DNA of 64,000 bases from Tausonia pullulans (Eukaryota > Basidiomycota > Tremellomycetes > Cystofilobasidiales > Mrakiaceae). Every line of letters begins with the position of its first letter. The first letter of the stretch is position 1. The stretch covers positions 434,001 through 498,000 of the forward strand of contig OX637637.1 in NCBI GenBank assembly GCA_951802195.1, in the 5' to 3' direction. Below are positions 11,287 through 20,809 of the stretch, piece by piece. Made by a program: the position numbers and the translations under genes. The notes beneath the pieces are model-generated. The model had not been told where the DNA came from. It searched no databases and worked only from the letters and a program-made list of their open reading frames with translations.

Positions 11287-12020
11287 GTGGCAGGAGAGCG
11301 GAGAGCCTTCACTGGGAGCATAAGATTAGTTACGACTCGTTTCTCTGATATGATTCTTGGCCACCTCGACGAAAGAAGACTGAGGACAATGCGCCCGCTT
11401 TCTCGCTTGCGGGGGGCGGTGACGAACCGGGGGAGGGCCCTGAGCGCTGGATGTTGATGGATTGACCATCCTTGACCTCTCGAAGTGCACGCCGAGACTG
11501 GGCAGGCCGATGCTGCCGGCTGGCCACGAGCGAACACGAAGGAGGGCAAAGTTGGGTGCCAGTAAGTGGAGAACGAAGCAGCGAGTGGGGGAGACAGGGG
11601 CGGGATCGAGGCAATGACGAGGGTGGCGACCGAGCAGTGAATCGACCCCTAGCCAGACGCTGGCGGGGCTTTCTGCGCGCGTCCTTCTCGCTTGGCCCTC
11701 GCGCGGCCTTTCGTCCGCGCCCTTCCCCCTTCGTCGTTCTCCCACCCTCCTCTCCCCTTCCATCCCCCCTCGCTCCGTCTGCGCCTCGCCTCCTTACTCG
11801 GCCGTCCTTCGACCACCAACGCTTCTCCTCCGCCTCCCTCCCTTCCTCGACCCACGCCAGACGCACGACCCAGTTCATCCTCCGTCGCGGACGTTCGTTG
11901 CCCTTCGTCTTGCCTTGCCGTTCAGTCAAGAGCCCTTGCACCCACCCACCACCCCGTTTCCTCTCCCCAAGCAGTCCGTCGTATTCCTCTCCACTCCAGC
12001 CAGCCTCGGCTGAAGCAGTC
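11287..12020. promoter_or_regulatory. Intergenic region upstream of ROT1
   Basis: The right half (about 11690-12010) is almost pure C/T on the + strand, the pyrimidine-rich leader style of this genome. Long open frames on both strands here are low-complexity. Nothing else seen. Confidence 0.45.
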
Positions 12021-13732
12021 ATGCTTGCAGGGCAAGGTTGCTGACATCCCTTCTCTCGCCTGATCCCCTCCGTTCTCGTCTGTGCAGTGCTCTCTCTCCC
12101 CCTCCTTGCCCTTCTCGGCTCGGCCGCATCCATGGTCGCTGCCCAGGATCTGACGTCAGTCTACTCCTCGTCCTCTTATTCTTATATTGCGACGAGCCTC
12201 GAAAAGGGTCTGGGAGCCTGAGCAGGCGAAGACAGCGTCGGTCTTCGTCCAGAGGAGAGAGAGAGCGAGAGAGGGTGGGGCCGCCGGCTGCACCCCGTCG
12301 TCCGTTCGCTCGCTCGCTCACCTGTGTTCAAGGGTGGTCGCGGCCAGCCCGCCTCCCCTTCAACGGTTCGCTAGAGCATGCAAGAGTGTTCTGTCAGCAC
12401 TGAGAGGGCCAGCGCCACTGCCTGTGGACCTCCAGGGGCCTCTATTTCGCGTTAAGTTGTCTTGACCTCTCGCGCGCCGCGCCGCGCGGCTGTCGAGCGT
12501 GCTGCCTCGTTCCCCTCCCTCTTGCTCTTCATGCAAGAGCAAGAGAGAGGGGTTCCTCGCCTCTTTACCTCCCGGCCTCGCCTCTCTCCCTCGCTGGAGC
12601 AAGCAATGCTGACTGCCGATGTTTCCAGCTCGAGCCACAACGCTACCTCGCTCTACGGAACCTGGTCGTCAGGTTCAGGCAATGTCATGACCGGCATGGT
12701 GCGTTTCGTCCTCTTTCCTCTTCTCTCTCTCTCTCGCACTTCGCGCTGCAGTCCTTGGGTGGTTGGGTCCGCTTAGGAGAGGAGACAGAGCGATTCTCTA
12801 GAGGTCATCTTGTAGATGGATGGGAGACGAGGAGGGCGGATGCCCGTCCGTGCGACCTCGAACACACGAGAGACCGGAAGGGCGGTAACCACCGCCCTCT
12901 TCATCTGATCCGACAGTGAGGCAGTACGAGCCCTTCAAGCTCCCCTCTCGCCTGTGGGACTCGCGCCCACACGGCGCTCTTCACTCTTTCCAAAGCGCCT
13001 CCCAAAGCAGAGGTTGTTCTCCGACGCTCAATGCCCTTCGTTGCACTCGACGGCTCGGCCAAACTATATTGTCCAAGATGCGCGGGCCCTCGACGTGTTG
13101 TTGCCTGCCTCACCTCGTTCAGCATACAGGCATGCTGACTGCCGTATCTTCCTCCACAGGGCTTCGCCAACCCCGTCAATTACTCTTTCATCTACCCTAA
13201 AACCTCAGGTATCTCGTACTCGTTCACCGACGACGGCTTCTTCGAGGAGGCGCAGTATCGCTTCACAGCCAATGCTTCCCTTCCGAACTGCATTACCGCC
13301 GTCGTCCTCTGGCAGCACGGCACGTACACCCTTGGCAGCAACGGATCTCTCGTCCTCAACCCGTGGGCCGCCGACGGTCGCATTCAGGTCCAGGACCCAT
13401 GCGCAGCCGTCACCAACATCATCACGCTCTACGATCAACAGGTCCTCTATGCCGGCTGGGGAATCCAAGTCGACACTATTAAGGGCGTCCAGACCCTCCA
13501 GCTCAACCGGTTCGACGGCGCGCTCATGCCACCGCTCTACCTCGTCGCTCAACCACCCAACATGCTCCCGACGACCCAGCTCAGTGGCCACATCGGCAAT
13601 GACACCACGCTCACCAAGCGCGGCCTCTTCGCTGAGAAGCGATCCGCTGCCGCCCCGAGCGCCGCGGCCTTCCACTGGTCGCTCGGCGCCGCAGGTGCTC
13701 TTGCTATCGCTGGCCTTGGCCTGGTGCTTTAA
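12021..13732 (+). CDS. ROT1: ROT1 family ER chaperone for protein folding and cell-wall assembly
   Basis: ROT1 is an essential ER membrane chaperone that helps N- and O-glycosylation and beta-1,6-glucan synthesis. Model: 12021-12036, 12088-12154, 12629-12698 and 13160-13732, giving about 241 residues (the yeast protein is about 256). Family blocks seen in order: YGTWSSGSGNVMTG, GFANPVNYSFIYP, GISYSFTDDGFFEEAQYRF, WQHGTYTLGSNGSLVLNP, VDTIKGVQTLQLNRFDG and PPNMLPT. A hydrophobic signal (LPLLALLGSAAS) starts the protein, and a C-terminal hydrophobic segment (SLGAAGALAIAGLGLVL) fits the known single membrane anchor. The first short exon depends on a weak donor (GTTGCT); the internal ATG at 12132 is an alternative but would lose most of the signal. 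Introns 2 and 3 are 474 and 461 bases, much longer than is typical here. Confidence 0.88.
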
Positions 13733-14600
13733 GCAAGAGTAATTCACCACTCTTTTGCTCCTCTCCTCTTTTCACTGCCTTTCTCTCTCTGCATACCTCT
13801 TCTCTCCTTCCCCTTTTCCTTCCTCCTCGAAGCAGCGCGTCGGCCCTTCGGCCTCCATTTGCTTGGCGTATACCCATCATCTATTTTTCTGCACACGCTT
13901 CAAACTTCGGCTCGGTCCCCCTCCCATTCGGTCCACTTTCTTCCTTGATCAACCACACTCCCTCCCACTTCTACTTCACCAGATCCCTGATCGACTTCGT
14001 TCAATGTCGCTCGTTTCCTTGCTACTGGGCTCCTCGGCTTTTGATCCACCCATTTTCCCATCCTTTTCTCCTTCTCTTTCTTCGGCTGGCTACGATAGAC
14101 AGACGGACAAATGACCCCTTTTGCTCTTCCCTTTTGCATTTTTCTTTCTTTCCTTCTTAGCTTGCTCGACGATCTCGATGCGTGTGTTGGACGGCGTGTG
14201 ATCTGCAAGTGTCGATGGCTTTGTTCTCCTAGCAGCTCACTCCATCTTCTACTTCTGGCGCCGGTCCCCCTTAGCAATACGCTCTTACAAAGTACATACA
14301 CACACACACACATACATGACGGGACTACGGACTTAATGCGAAAACTTTGAGAGGTGGAACTGTAGAGTGAAAATGTGGGCCCGACCGACGAAACGAGACA
14401 AGGTATTTCACAGGCCGGCTGATCTGCCCAACGGACGACACCAACCACCTCTCTCCACAGCTACTCACCTAAACTCATTACCAAGCGCCCCCTTCTTTCA
14501 CCTTCCTCCCTCATCTCCGCATCAAGGCTTCACCTGGTCTATCTGCCATGGAGGAACTGGTAGATGATCACCGGGCGTGCGCAACACGCCGCGAGGGAAA
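13733..14600. other. ROT1 3' flank: pyrimidine-rich, with CA microsatellite
   Basis: C/T-rich to about 14280, then a short (CA)n tract at about 14296-14314. No exon supported. Confidence 0.5.
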
Positions 14601-14624
14601 GGAGGCCGTTTGGGAGATCGCCGG

Positions 14625-15196
14625 TCATTTTAGGTCGATGAGGGCGTTCATGACGTTGGAGTAGGTCGACGCAAAGTGGTGAGCAACTGGATCGAGGGGG
14701 GGGGGGGGGGGGGGGGGGTAGAGAAAGGAGGGGCGAACTCTTGACAGAGCCAGTGCACAACTGGGATCTAGCGAAGGGAACAATCTGCAGAGAGAGTACG
14801 CCAGAGACAGGCCGATCATTCAACAAAAGGCATGAGAGGCTCATTAGACCGAAAAAAGCATCGTCGTGGTCTCAGCTGATCGGATGAGCTCAGATCTGAG
14901 TGCAAGAGCGATTGAGGGGAAGATAGGACAAAGAAACTCTGAACTTGAGTGAAGATTGACGACTCACAAGGACCGACTGTGAAGCAAACCCACGGCGCCT
15001 TGCAAGGCAAATAAATAGAACACATAAGAGGAGTTCGTTGTTCGGCTTGACTAAAGCATCGGGGCAAATGATTATGGCCATGAGTATCAGGCTGAGAGGG
15101 AGGAAAGGGCGAGGGATGATGAGACGAACCAGCAGAGTTGATACCCAGGATAGTCGCAAAGATTACTGTAACTCTAAACTGGAGAGTAAAGGTCAT
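14625..15196 (-). other. Possible small secreted Cys-containing protein gene (uncertain)
   Basis: On the - strand, MTFTLQFRVTVIFATILGIN (start 15196) looks like a signal peptide. It opens a frame with six cysteines that can be read without splicing to 14816. Several GT-AG pairs in the usual size range (for example about 14974 to 14904) would allow a spliced form. A separate stretch ending at 14625 reads HHFASTYSNVMNALIDLK, which looks protein-like but which I could not connect in frame. A run of 23 G at about 14696-14718 (C on this strand) sits before a candidate acceptor near 14671. No family recognised. Confidence 0.22.
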
Positions 15197-16476
15197 CTGT
15201 CCGCCCGAAGAGGACACCAATCGAAGGTGGGCTAAAGATTTCTGGCTTCTAAACGCAGGAGGATCATGGGTGAGAGGACCGAGACAAGAGCGATGGCGGT
15301 CCTGACTGACGCATGCAGGCCGTTCAAATCTAAAATCGTCAACGCATAGGTCAACTCTTTGAGAGATGATAAAAGGCAGACCAGTAATGACCTGCGCAGC
15401 ATCAATGTATTCCGCGTCGTTCGAGTTTTGACTAAGGGACCCGCAGCGCAGATCTAAGAAGTTCAGAGTCTAGCTTTGAGGTCAGTGATACTGCAGTGCG
15501 ATTTCTGTCTTCTCACAAGGATTTGGGATGTGCTCATACAAGGGAATATAATATAAATGCATTCAGAAGTTGACTCTTGACTCGTCTACCATATACTGAC
15601 CGGGGAAACTCGGCAGAGTGACGATATTGTCGCTCCGAATGTCTGACCAGTCATGATGAGTCGATCAATGACCATCGCGGCGCGTTAGTGGCAGCTTCAA
15701 GGGCTCGCCCCTGAGCCTATGACAACCTCGTCCATCCAAAGAAATTGATGAATATGTAGATGCTCTCACGGCGTACTAGTGGCGCGCGAGATTCATGGAT
15801 TCCGTCCCCGGTAGACCGCCCGAGAAGCTGACAGGCGACGACCGAGAATGGAGTCCTAAGAGCGAGCGGCACGCGCACCCTCGTCTGTACTGACGAAACG
15901 CGACCACGCCATCGTCAGTCGGCTGCTAGCTCTCCTCAATGGAGGTCGAAGGTTACATGCCGTTTTTAACGTTCAGCCTGCTCACGTCGGGGTGGTGTTA
16001 CATAGAGCTGGAGGGCATCAGTTCACAAGTTAAGCGAACGAAGAGTGATGCAGTTGGACATCGACCAGATGGGACTGTTGGAGGGGAGCCTGACCCGCTT
16101 ATTCACATTGGATGATGAGGGTGGATACAGAGTCGAATGTTGGAAGATTTAAGCCAGACGAGGGCCACGAACGGGAGTATATTTTTGTTTCTCAGCACAG
16201 ACCAAGGGCAGCGCGGGCGGTCGTTGCCCCCTGATTCATCTCAGGGACGGCGACGAGCGCAAATTGTGCATGACCTGAGCACAACGATCAAGCTTCCCAA
16301 CGACTGCATATCAGAGATAAGGTCGCGACAGTCTTCTCTTGATTACGGTCCCATATATTCTGCCCAGAGTCTTGTCCTGGTGTAGACAGAGAGAGGTGAC
16401 TCCTCAGAGTGAATGACGAGTGGCTCCTTACTCCCAGAGAAGAAATACCAATTAGATGTTCACAAACAAAGGCTAC
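15197..16476. other. Gene-poor, AT-richer intergenic stretch
   Basis: Visibly lower in GC and free of the C/T bias seen elsewhere. No open frame looks protein-like, no tRNA-like TpsiC/anticodon arrangement was noticed and there are no terminal repeats. I see nothing I can name. Confidence 0.4.
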
Positions 16477-17520
16477 TCATAGATCGAAGTTATCGTCCTC
16501 ATCAAGATCCCGCCCACGTCCACCGCCTGCCGTTCCAGTCCGGATGCCACCGCCATTTGTCTTCTTCCGGTCTGACGGATTCGATTTGCGGCGCAGGCCG
16601 CCCCACTCTTCGTCGCTTTCGACCTCGGCCTCGGAGTCGGAGCCGCCCTGCGCACCAGAAGAGTCTTGGAGGGGCATGTGGGACGGAAGAATGGCTTTGG
16701 ACGTGAAGAGAAGCTGCTGGATATCTGGAGATCCGCTGTGATCAGTCAAAAGACAGGCAGATGCCCAGCCACTGTAGTCGACGTGAAGAACGAACCGCGC
16801 TCCTCTCCCTTGCCGAGAATACCGCCGGCGCCAACGATCTGGTTCGTGACGTCTCCGTTGCGGTAGATGATGAGCGTCGGCAAGGCATGATCGGGGTAGT
16901 TCTCAATGCACTGGTTGCCAATGATGGAGACGAATTTGGTGCGAGGGAACTTGGTAGCGAGTGAGGAGAGGATGCGCTGGAGTCGGATCGACGCCGGCTG
17001 GCTGTCAAGGGCGCGCATCCAGTCCGAGAAGGGAGACGCGTCAGTGACTGGCCACGGCGAACATGACAGCCAAAGGGCTCAGAGAGCAGGAAAGAGAAAC
17101 TCACCCGTCCTTATAGAGAAAAGCGACGACACCGGTGCCCACCTGCTCGCCGTCCTCCTTGCCCTCGTCCTCGGGAGACTCGTTCTCGGTGCTGCCCCGG
17201 GTGACCTCCCGCTCCCAGTCGCTCCTGCCGATGGGCTTAAGGGAGCCGAAGCGGCCCTTCTTGCTCTCAGCCCTCATCTCTTTGATCCGGGCAATCCGGT
17301 AGCTCTCGAACATCCTCTCTTCATCGCTGTCGATTGTCTCCTCGGCCAAGAGCTCAAGTGTCTCCGGTGTGGCGAGCTGGAGCGTCGTCTGCAGCAGCTC
17401 GGCGTCCGTGGGAAGGAAGGAGGAAGGGGAGGGCGGCGTAGGCGGAAGAGGAGGGATGATGCCCTGAGCCATGAGGGCATCGCGGAACTCAGAATCCTCA
17501 TCGAGGTTTAGAGCCGGCAT
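16477..17520 (-). CDS. PLP2: Phosducin-like protein (PLP2/PDCL3/VIAF type)
   Basis: A cytosolic co-chaperone of the CCT/TRiC chaperonin that helps fold actin and tubulin. Three exons: 17520-17105, 17001 to about 16795, and about 16713-16477. The N-terminal helical half (MPALNLDEDSEFRDALMAQGIIPP) is typical of the PLP2/PDCL3 group, followed by a basic linker (ESYRIARIKEMRAESKKGRFG). The thioredoxin-like domain reads GVVAFLYKDG, then KFVSIIGNQCIENYPD, LPTLIIYRNGD and IVGAGGILG. It lacks a redox CxxC, as expected for this family. The acceptor at 17002 was chosen because it gives LYKDGQPASIRL, matching family spacing; a nearer AG shifts into stops. The C-terminus is acidic then Gly/Arg-rich (ending DEDDNFDL). 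Confidence 0.9.
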
Positions 17521-18080
17521 GATGACAAGGAGGTGACGTGAAAGCGAAGAGGGAGGGGGGAGGAGAGGTCGAGGCGGTGTGGAGATAAGAGTGCGAGAGG
17601 CTGGCTAAGGATAGTTGTCGGCAATAAGGGTTCAAGGCGATGTGAGTTAGTAGAAATCAAGCGACTAGCAGCCTCGGCCTCATGACTGAGCGACTGACGA
17701 GAGTGCCCGGGTGATTGACGACCAGACGCGTGACGAAGGGGTAGGACGAAGGAAGAGGAGTCGGCGGTCACGCAGCCGATGACTGAGGCACTCGAACGAG
17801 AAGGAATACGGACGCTGGATGTATGTTTCCGCCCAGAACGATGGAGATCAGATTGAGATCAGATTGAGGCGAGAAAGGGCGGCGCGTGGGAGGGGCCGAG
17901 CAGGTGATGGTTGCAGGAGGAGAGAGCAGTAGACGCGCCGCGGATAGTTGCTTCTCGTTCGCGAAGGGCGCTCGAGCCCCTTCGCTTGAGCTCGCAGCGT
18001 TCACCTGTCAACGCAACGCCCGCTATCTCTCCTGACAGTAAAATAACACGACGACGCTGCATATACATGAATATAGCGAC
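17521..18080. promoter_or_regulatory. Intergenic: PLP2 promoter and CEG1 3' flank
   Basis: Between two - strand genes in tandem. C/T-rich on the - strand near the PLP2 start, otherwise unremarkable. Confidence 0.45.
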
Positions 18081-20127
18081 TCAGCGCTTCAGACCGCTCG
18101 GATAGCCCCCGCCTCCCCCGTTCGGTACGCTATTCGGTGGACGCCCGTGCTGAGGGGGATACTGTTGCCGCTGTGGTTGTTGATGTTGTTGCTGGAGCTG
18201 CTGCTGATGCTGAAGTTGTTGGGCCTCAAGGCGCCTCTTCTGTTCTCGAGCCTTGGTAGCCTCTCGTATCCGCCGGCAGTGACTGAAAAGCTGTTGTGGA
18301 ATGCGCGAAGACAGTTCAGACAGGCGCCGGTATGAGCAAGTATGCCCTGCCCTGGGCAGAGAGAGACCTCGGCGAACCTGGTCCTTCTCTACTCCGTCGA
18401 GGATGGACTGGAGGATCTTCCCCACCGTCTTGGCATGGTTCCCATGAGGTTTGTCGTCCCTAACCCGTTGGATGACCCATGTCTGCTTATCCGCGTCCCA
18501 GGTGACCTCCACGATCTGGTCGTCGTACTGAATCTTAGAGGCCTTCATCCTGGATAGCGCCAACCAAAGGTCAGCTTCACTCTATGAAAATGCATTGCAC
18601 GTTCTCACGGGCTCACTCGGCCCACATGTCTGCGCTGACGGTCATCGTGTCGAAGAACTCGTACTTGTCCTCGCCAAGCCACTGGTGGAGCCTGAAGATC
18701 GGCATGGCGCTGTAGTCGGGGCTGGACGAGGACGCAAGAGCTGGGAACATGAGTTCGAGCTTGAAGTCGACTGAGTTCTCCGACGGGGGTTTCCACTTCA
18801 TGCTGGGGTGTGTAGTCGCAAGATCAGTCATCAACGGCGCTTGCTGCGAGGGGAGGAGCGACTGACATATTCGGGTCGGTCCCCAGCATGTAGCCCGTCT
18901 CGCAGCAAGTGAAAATCAGGCCGTCGTGGCCGTGTTGGAGATTGGGGATGTCTTTCTCAAAGACGGTCGCAACTCCGTAGGCGAGCTGCATCGTCTTGAG
19001 GACGATGTCGAACGGACGTGATGGGTTCGGCGGAAGGCGCTTCAGCGGGTCCGTCACCCACTGCTTCAGCCGCTGTGCTCGGCGAACCATGGGATTAAGC
19101 TCAGTCAGTCCATGAGGCCTACCAGTGCAAGAGGTTATAACCCACCCCGTAACGCTTCAGTAGAGACGAGTTGGTCCCTGTGCTCGAGAGATTCTGGCCG
19201 GAGAAGACGATGAGGTCGAAGGCATAAAGGCGGAGCGTTTCCTGTGCAGTGTCGGTCACAAGACAGTCCGCCTCTAATCAGCTTGACAGGACAAAACAGT
19301 ATAGAGCAAATTGCCTACTTTTCCCGTCGCTGAATCTGTGTCAATGACAAGCTCTCCGTCGAAGATAGTGTCTCGAAGCATCTTGCCCGGCTCGGCTCCG
19401 TTCGGGAATACCATTCCTGTCACCTGGTGGAAGGTCTCGTTGCGGTCGATCTTTGCCGGATAGTGACCTGTAGTCAGCGAGCGTCTTGCCTCTCAAGGCA
19501 TCGCGAAGGACACCCACGAGGAAGACGTCTTGTCGATTCTCAACCACATTCCAGGCGATATAAACGAGGACGCGCACTCCATCAGACTTTTCGCAGACCC
19601 AGAAGCTGTAGGAAGGAAATTAAATCAATCAAAAGGCCAGATTGATCTTGTGCTACTCCGGGTCCCCTCGGAAAGGAAAGAAAGGTCCAGAGAGTGGCGA
19701 GGTGCTAGTCGCTTGGACCATCCTCAGCGCTCAGGGGCTTTCTTCCACCGGGTCCTCAGCTCCTTCTCTATGGGCTGCAAGCCCACCTTGGAGCTGAGAG
19801 CTGCAACGTGAGACGCAAGGGAACGATAACGTCATCATGGCAAGAGCACCAGCTAAGGAGGACTCACTCCTTCTCCTCGAGCGTCGTAAGGCTGTCTTGG
19901 CCGAAACTGACAGGCTGACTTCCGGGGAACCTGAGGGTGCCCAGCATGATATCAGCTCCACACTCATGGTGAAATGACCCTGAATCGAGGAGACTTTGAG
20001 TTGTGACATACATGGTCCGAGGAAGAGCGCAGAGGATGGCGACAGCCTCATTGAGGAATTGGGCAATGTCCGGGGAGACGAGCGTCCCCGGGATTTGGGG
20101 AATCTTGGAAGCCGCCGCGGGTGCCAT
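18081..20127 (-). CDS. CEG1: mRNA capping enzyme, guanylyltransferase subunit
   Basis: Transfers GMP from GTP to the 5'-diphosphate end of nascent RNA polymerase II transcripts; nuclear. Start at 20127 (MAPAAASKIPQIPGTLVSPD). Reading across about eight exons shows FPGSQPVSFGQDSL, then the nucleotidyltransferase active-site motif EKSDGVRVL (about 19570-19590, KxDG type, the Lys that carries GMP), the conserved HGHDGLIFTC (about 18910-18940), SVDFKLEL (about 18770) and, near the end, the OB-fold blocks VTWDADKQTWVIQRVRDDKPHGN (about 18420-18530). The tail (about 18081-18240) is Gln-rich and then Gly-rich, unlike the short yeast end. The last intron (near 18380-18280) is uncertain: the frame also stays open without splicing. 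No triphosphatase domain is present, as expected for fungi, where it is a separate protein. Confidence 0.9.
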
Positions 20128-20809
20128 GATGTTGGAGAAATGTAATGGCTGAGATAAGGACTGAGAAGGCGAGAGGCGAATGAGGATCGGCGAGCGGGAG
20201 GGAGAAGGAGCGCGTGTGGAGTTTGGCCCCAACTGCAAGGGAGCGGACGCGTCAGCGAACGCGGTCTTCCACATCCCCGGCTAGCGGGACGCTGGTCAGA
20301 GTGCCCTAAACAAATTGGTAAAAGGCATCGCAGATGCAAACATCGGGTCAAGATATGCGAAGAGGAGTCTGCTCACCAAGAGGACTGGACAAAGGGCGAC
20401 GGACCGAGTGACAGCGCGGCAATTAGCGAACGAATGGCCCTCGACGAAAAAAGGTTTTGATAGAAGGCAAGGGCAGTCTCTGGAGATGGCGGGTCTCAAA
20501 CGACAGAAGCTGAGATCGTCTGAGGGCGCGAGGTGAAGGGTGGAGGTGAAAGTCGATTGACAGGAGGTCGCCTCCGGCGCGTCGCGCTGAAGGAGGCGGA
20601 TGACCCGCAGCGGCGTCATAGCGACGGGTCGGTTTCGCCACGTTTTATGATTCTTCTGAGCTTTGCGCCGAAATGATTCCAGAAACGCAACCACACAGAT
20701 GAGATAATAAGGTCGCAAAATAAAACCAAACGAAACAAGGCTCGCTGAAAATGTTGCAGAGATACGCCAAACATCTGCCAGCTAGCCCCTTCCTGCGAAT
20801 AGGGACCAA
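20128..20809. promoter_or_regulatory. Intergenic: CEG1 promoter and 3' flank of the acyl-CoA dehydrogenase gene
   Basis: About 680 bases between tandem - strand genes; no supported exon. Confidence 0.45.

Noticed and set aside
11330-12133. 267-residue - frame
   Set aside because: Arg/Gly/Glu-rich antisense of the C/T-rich ROT1 leader.
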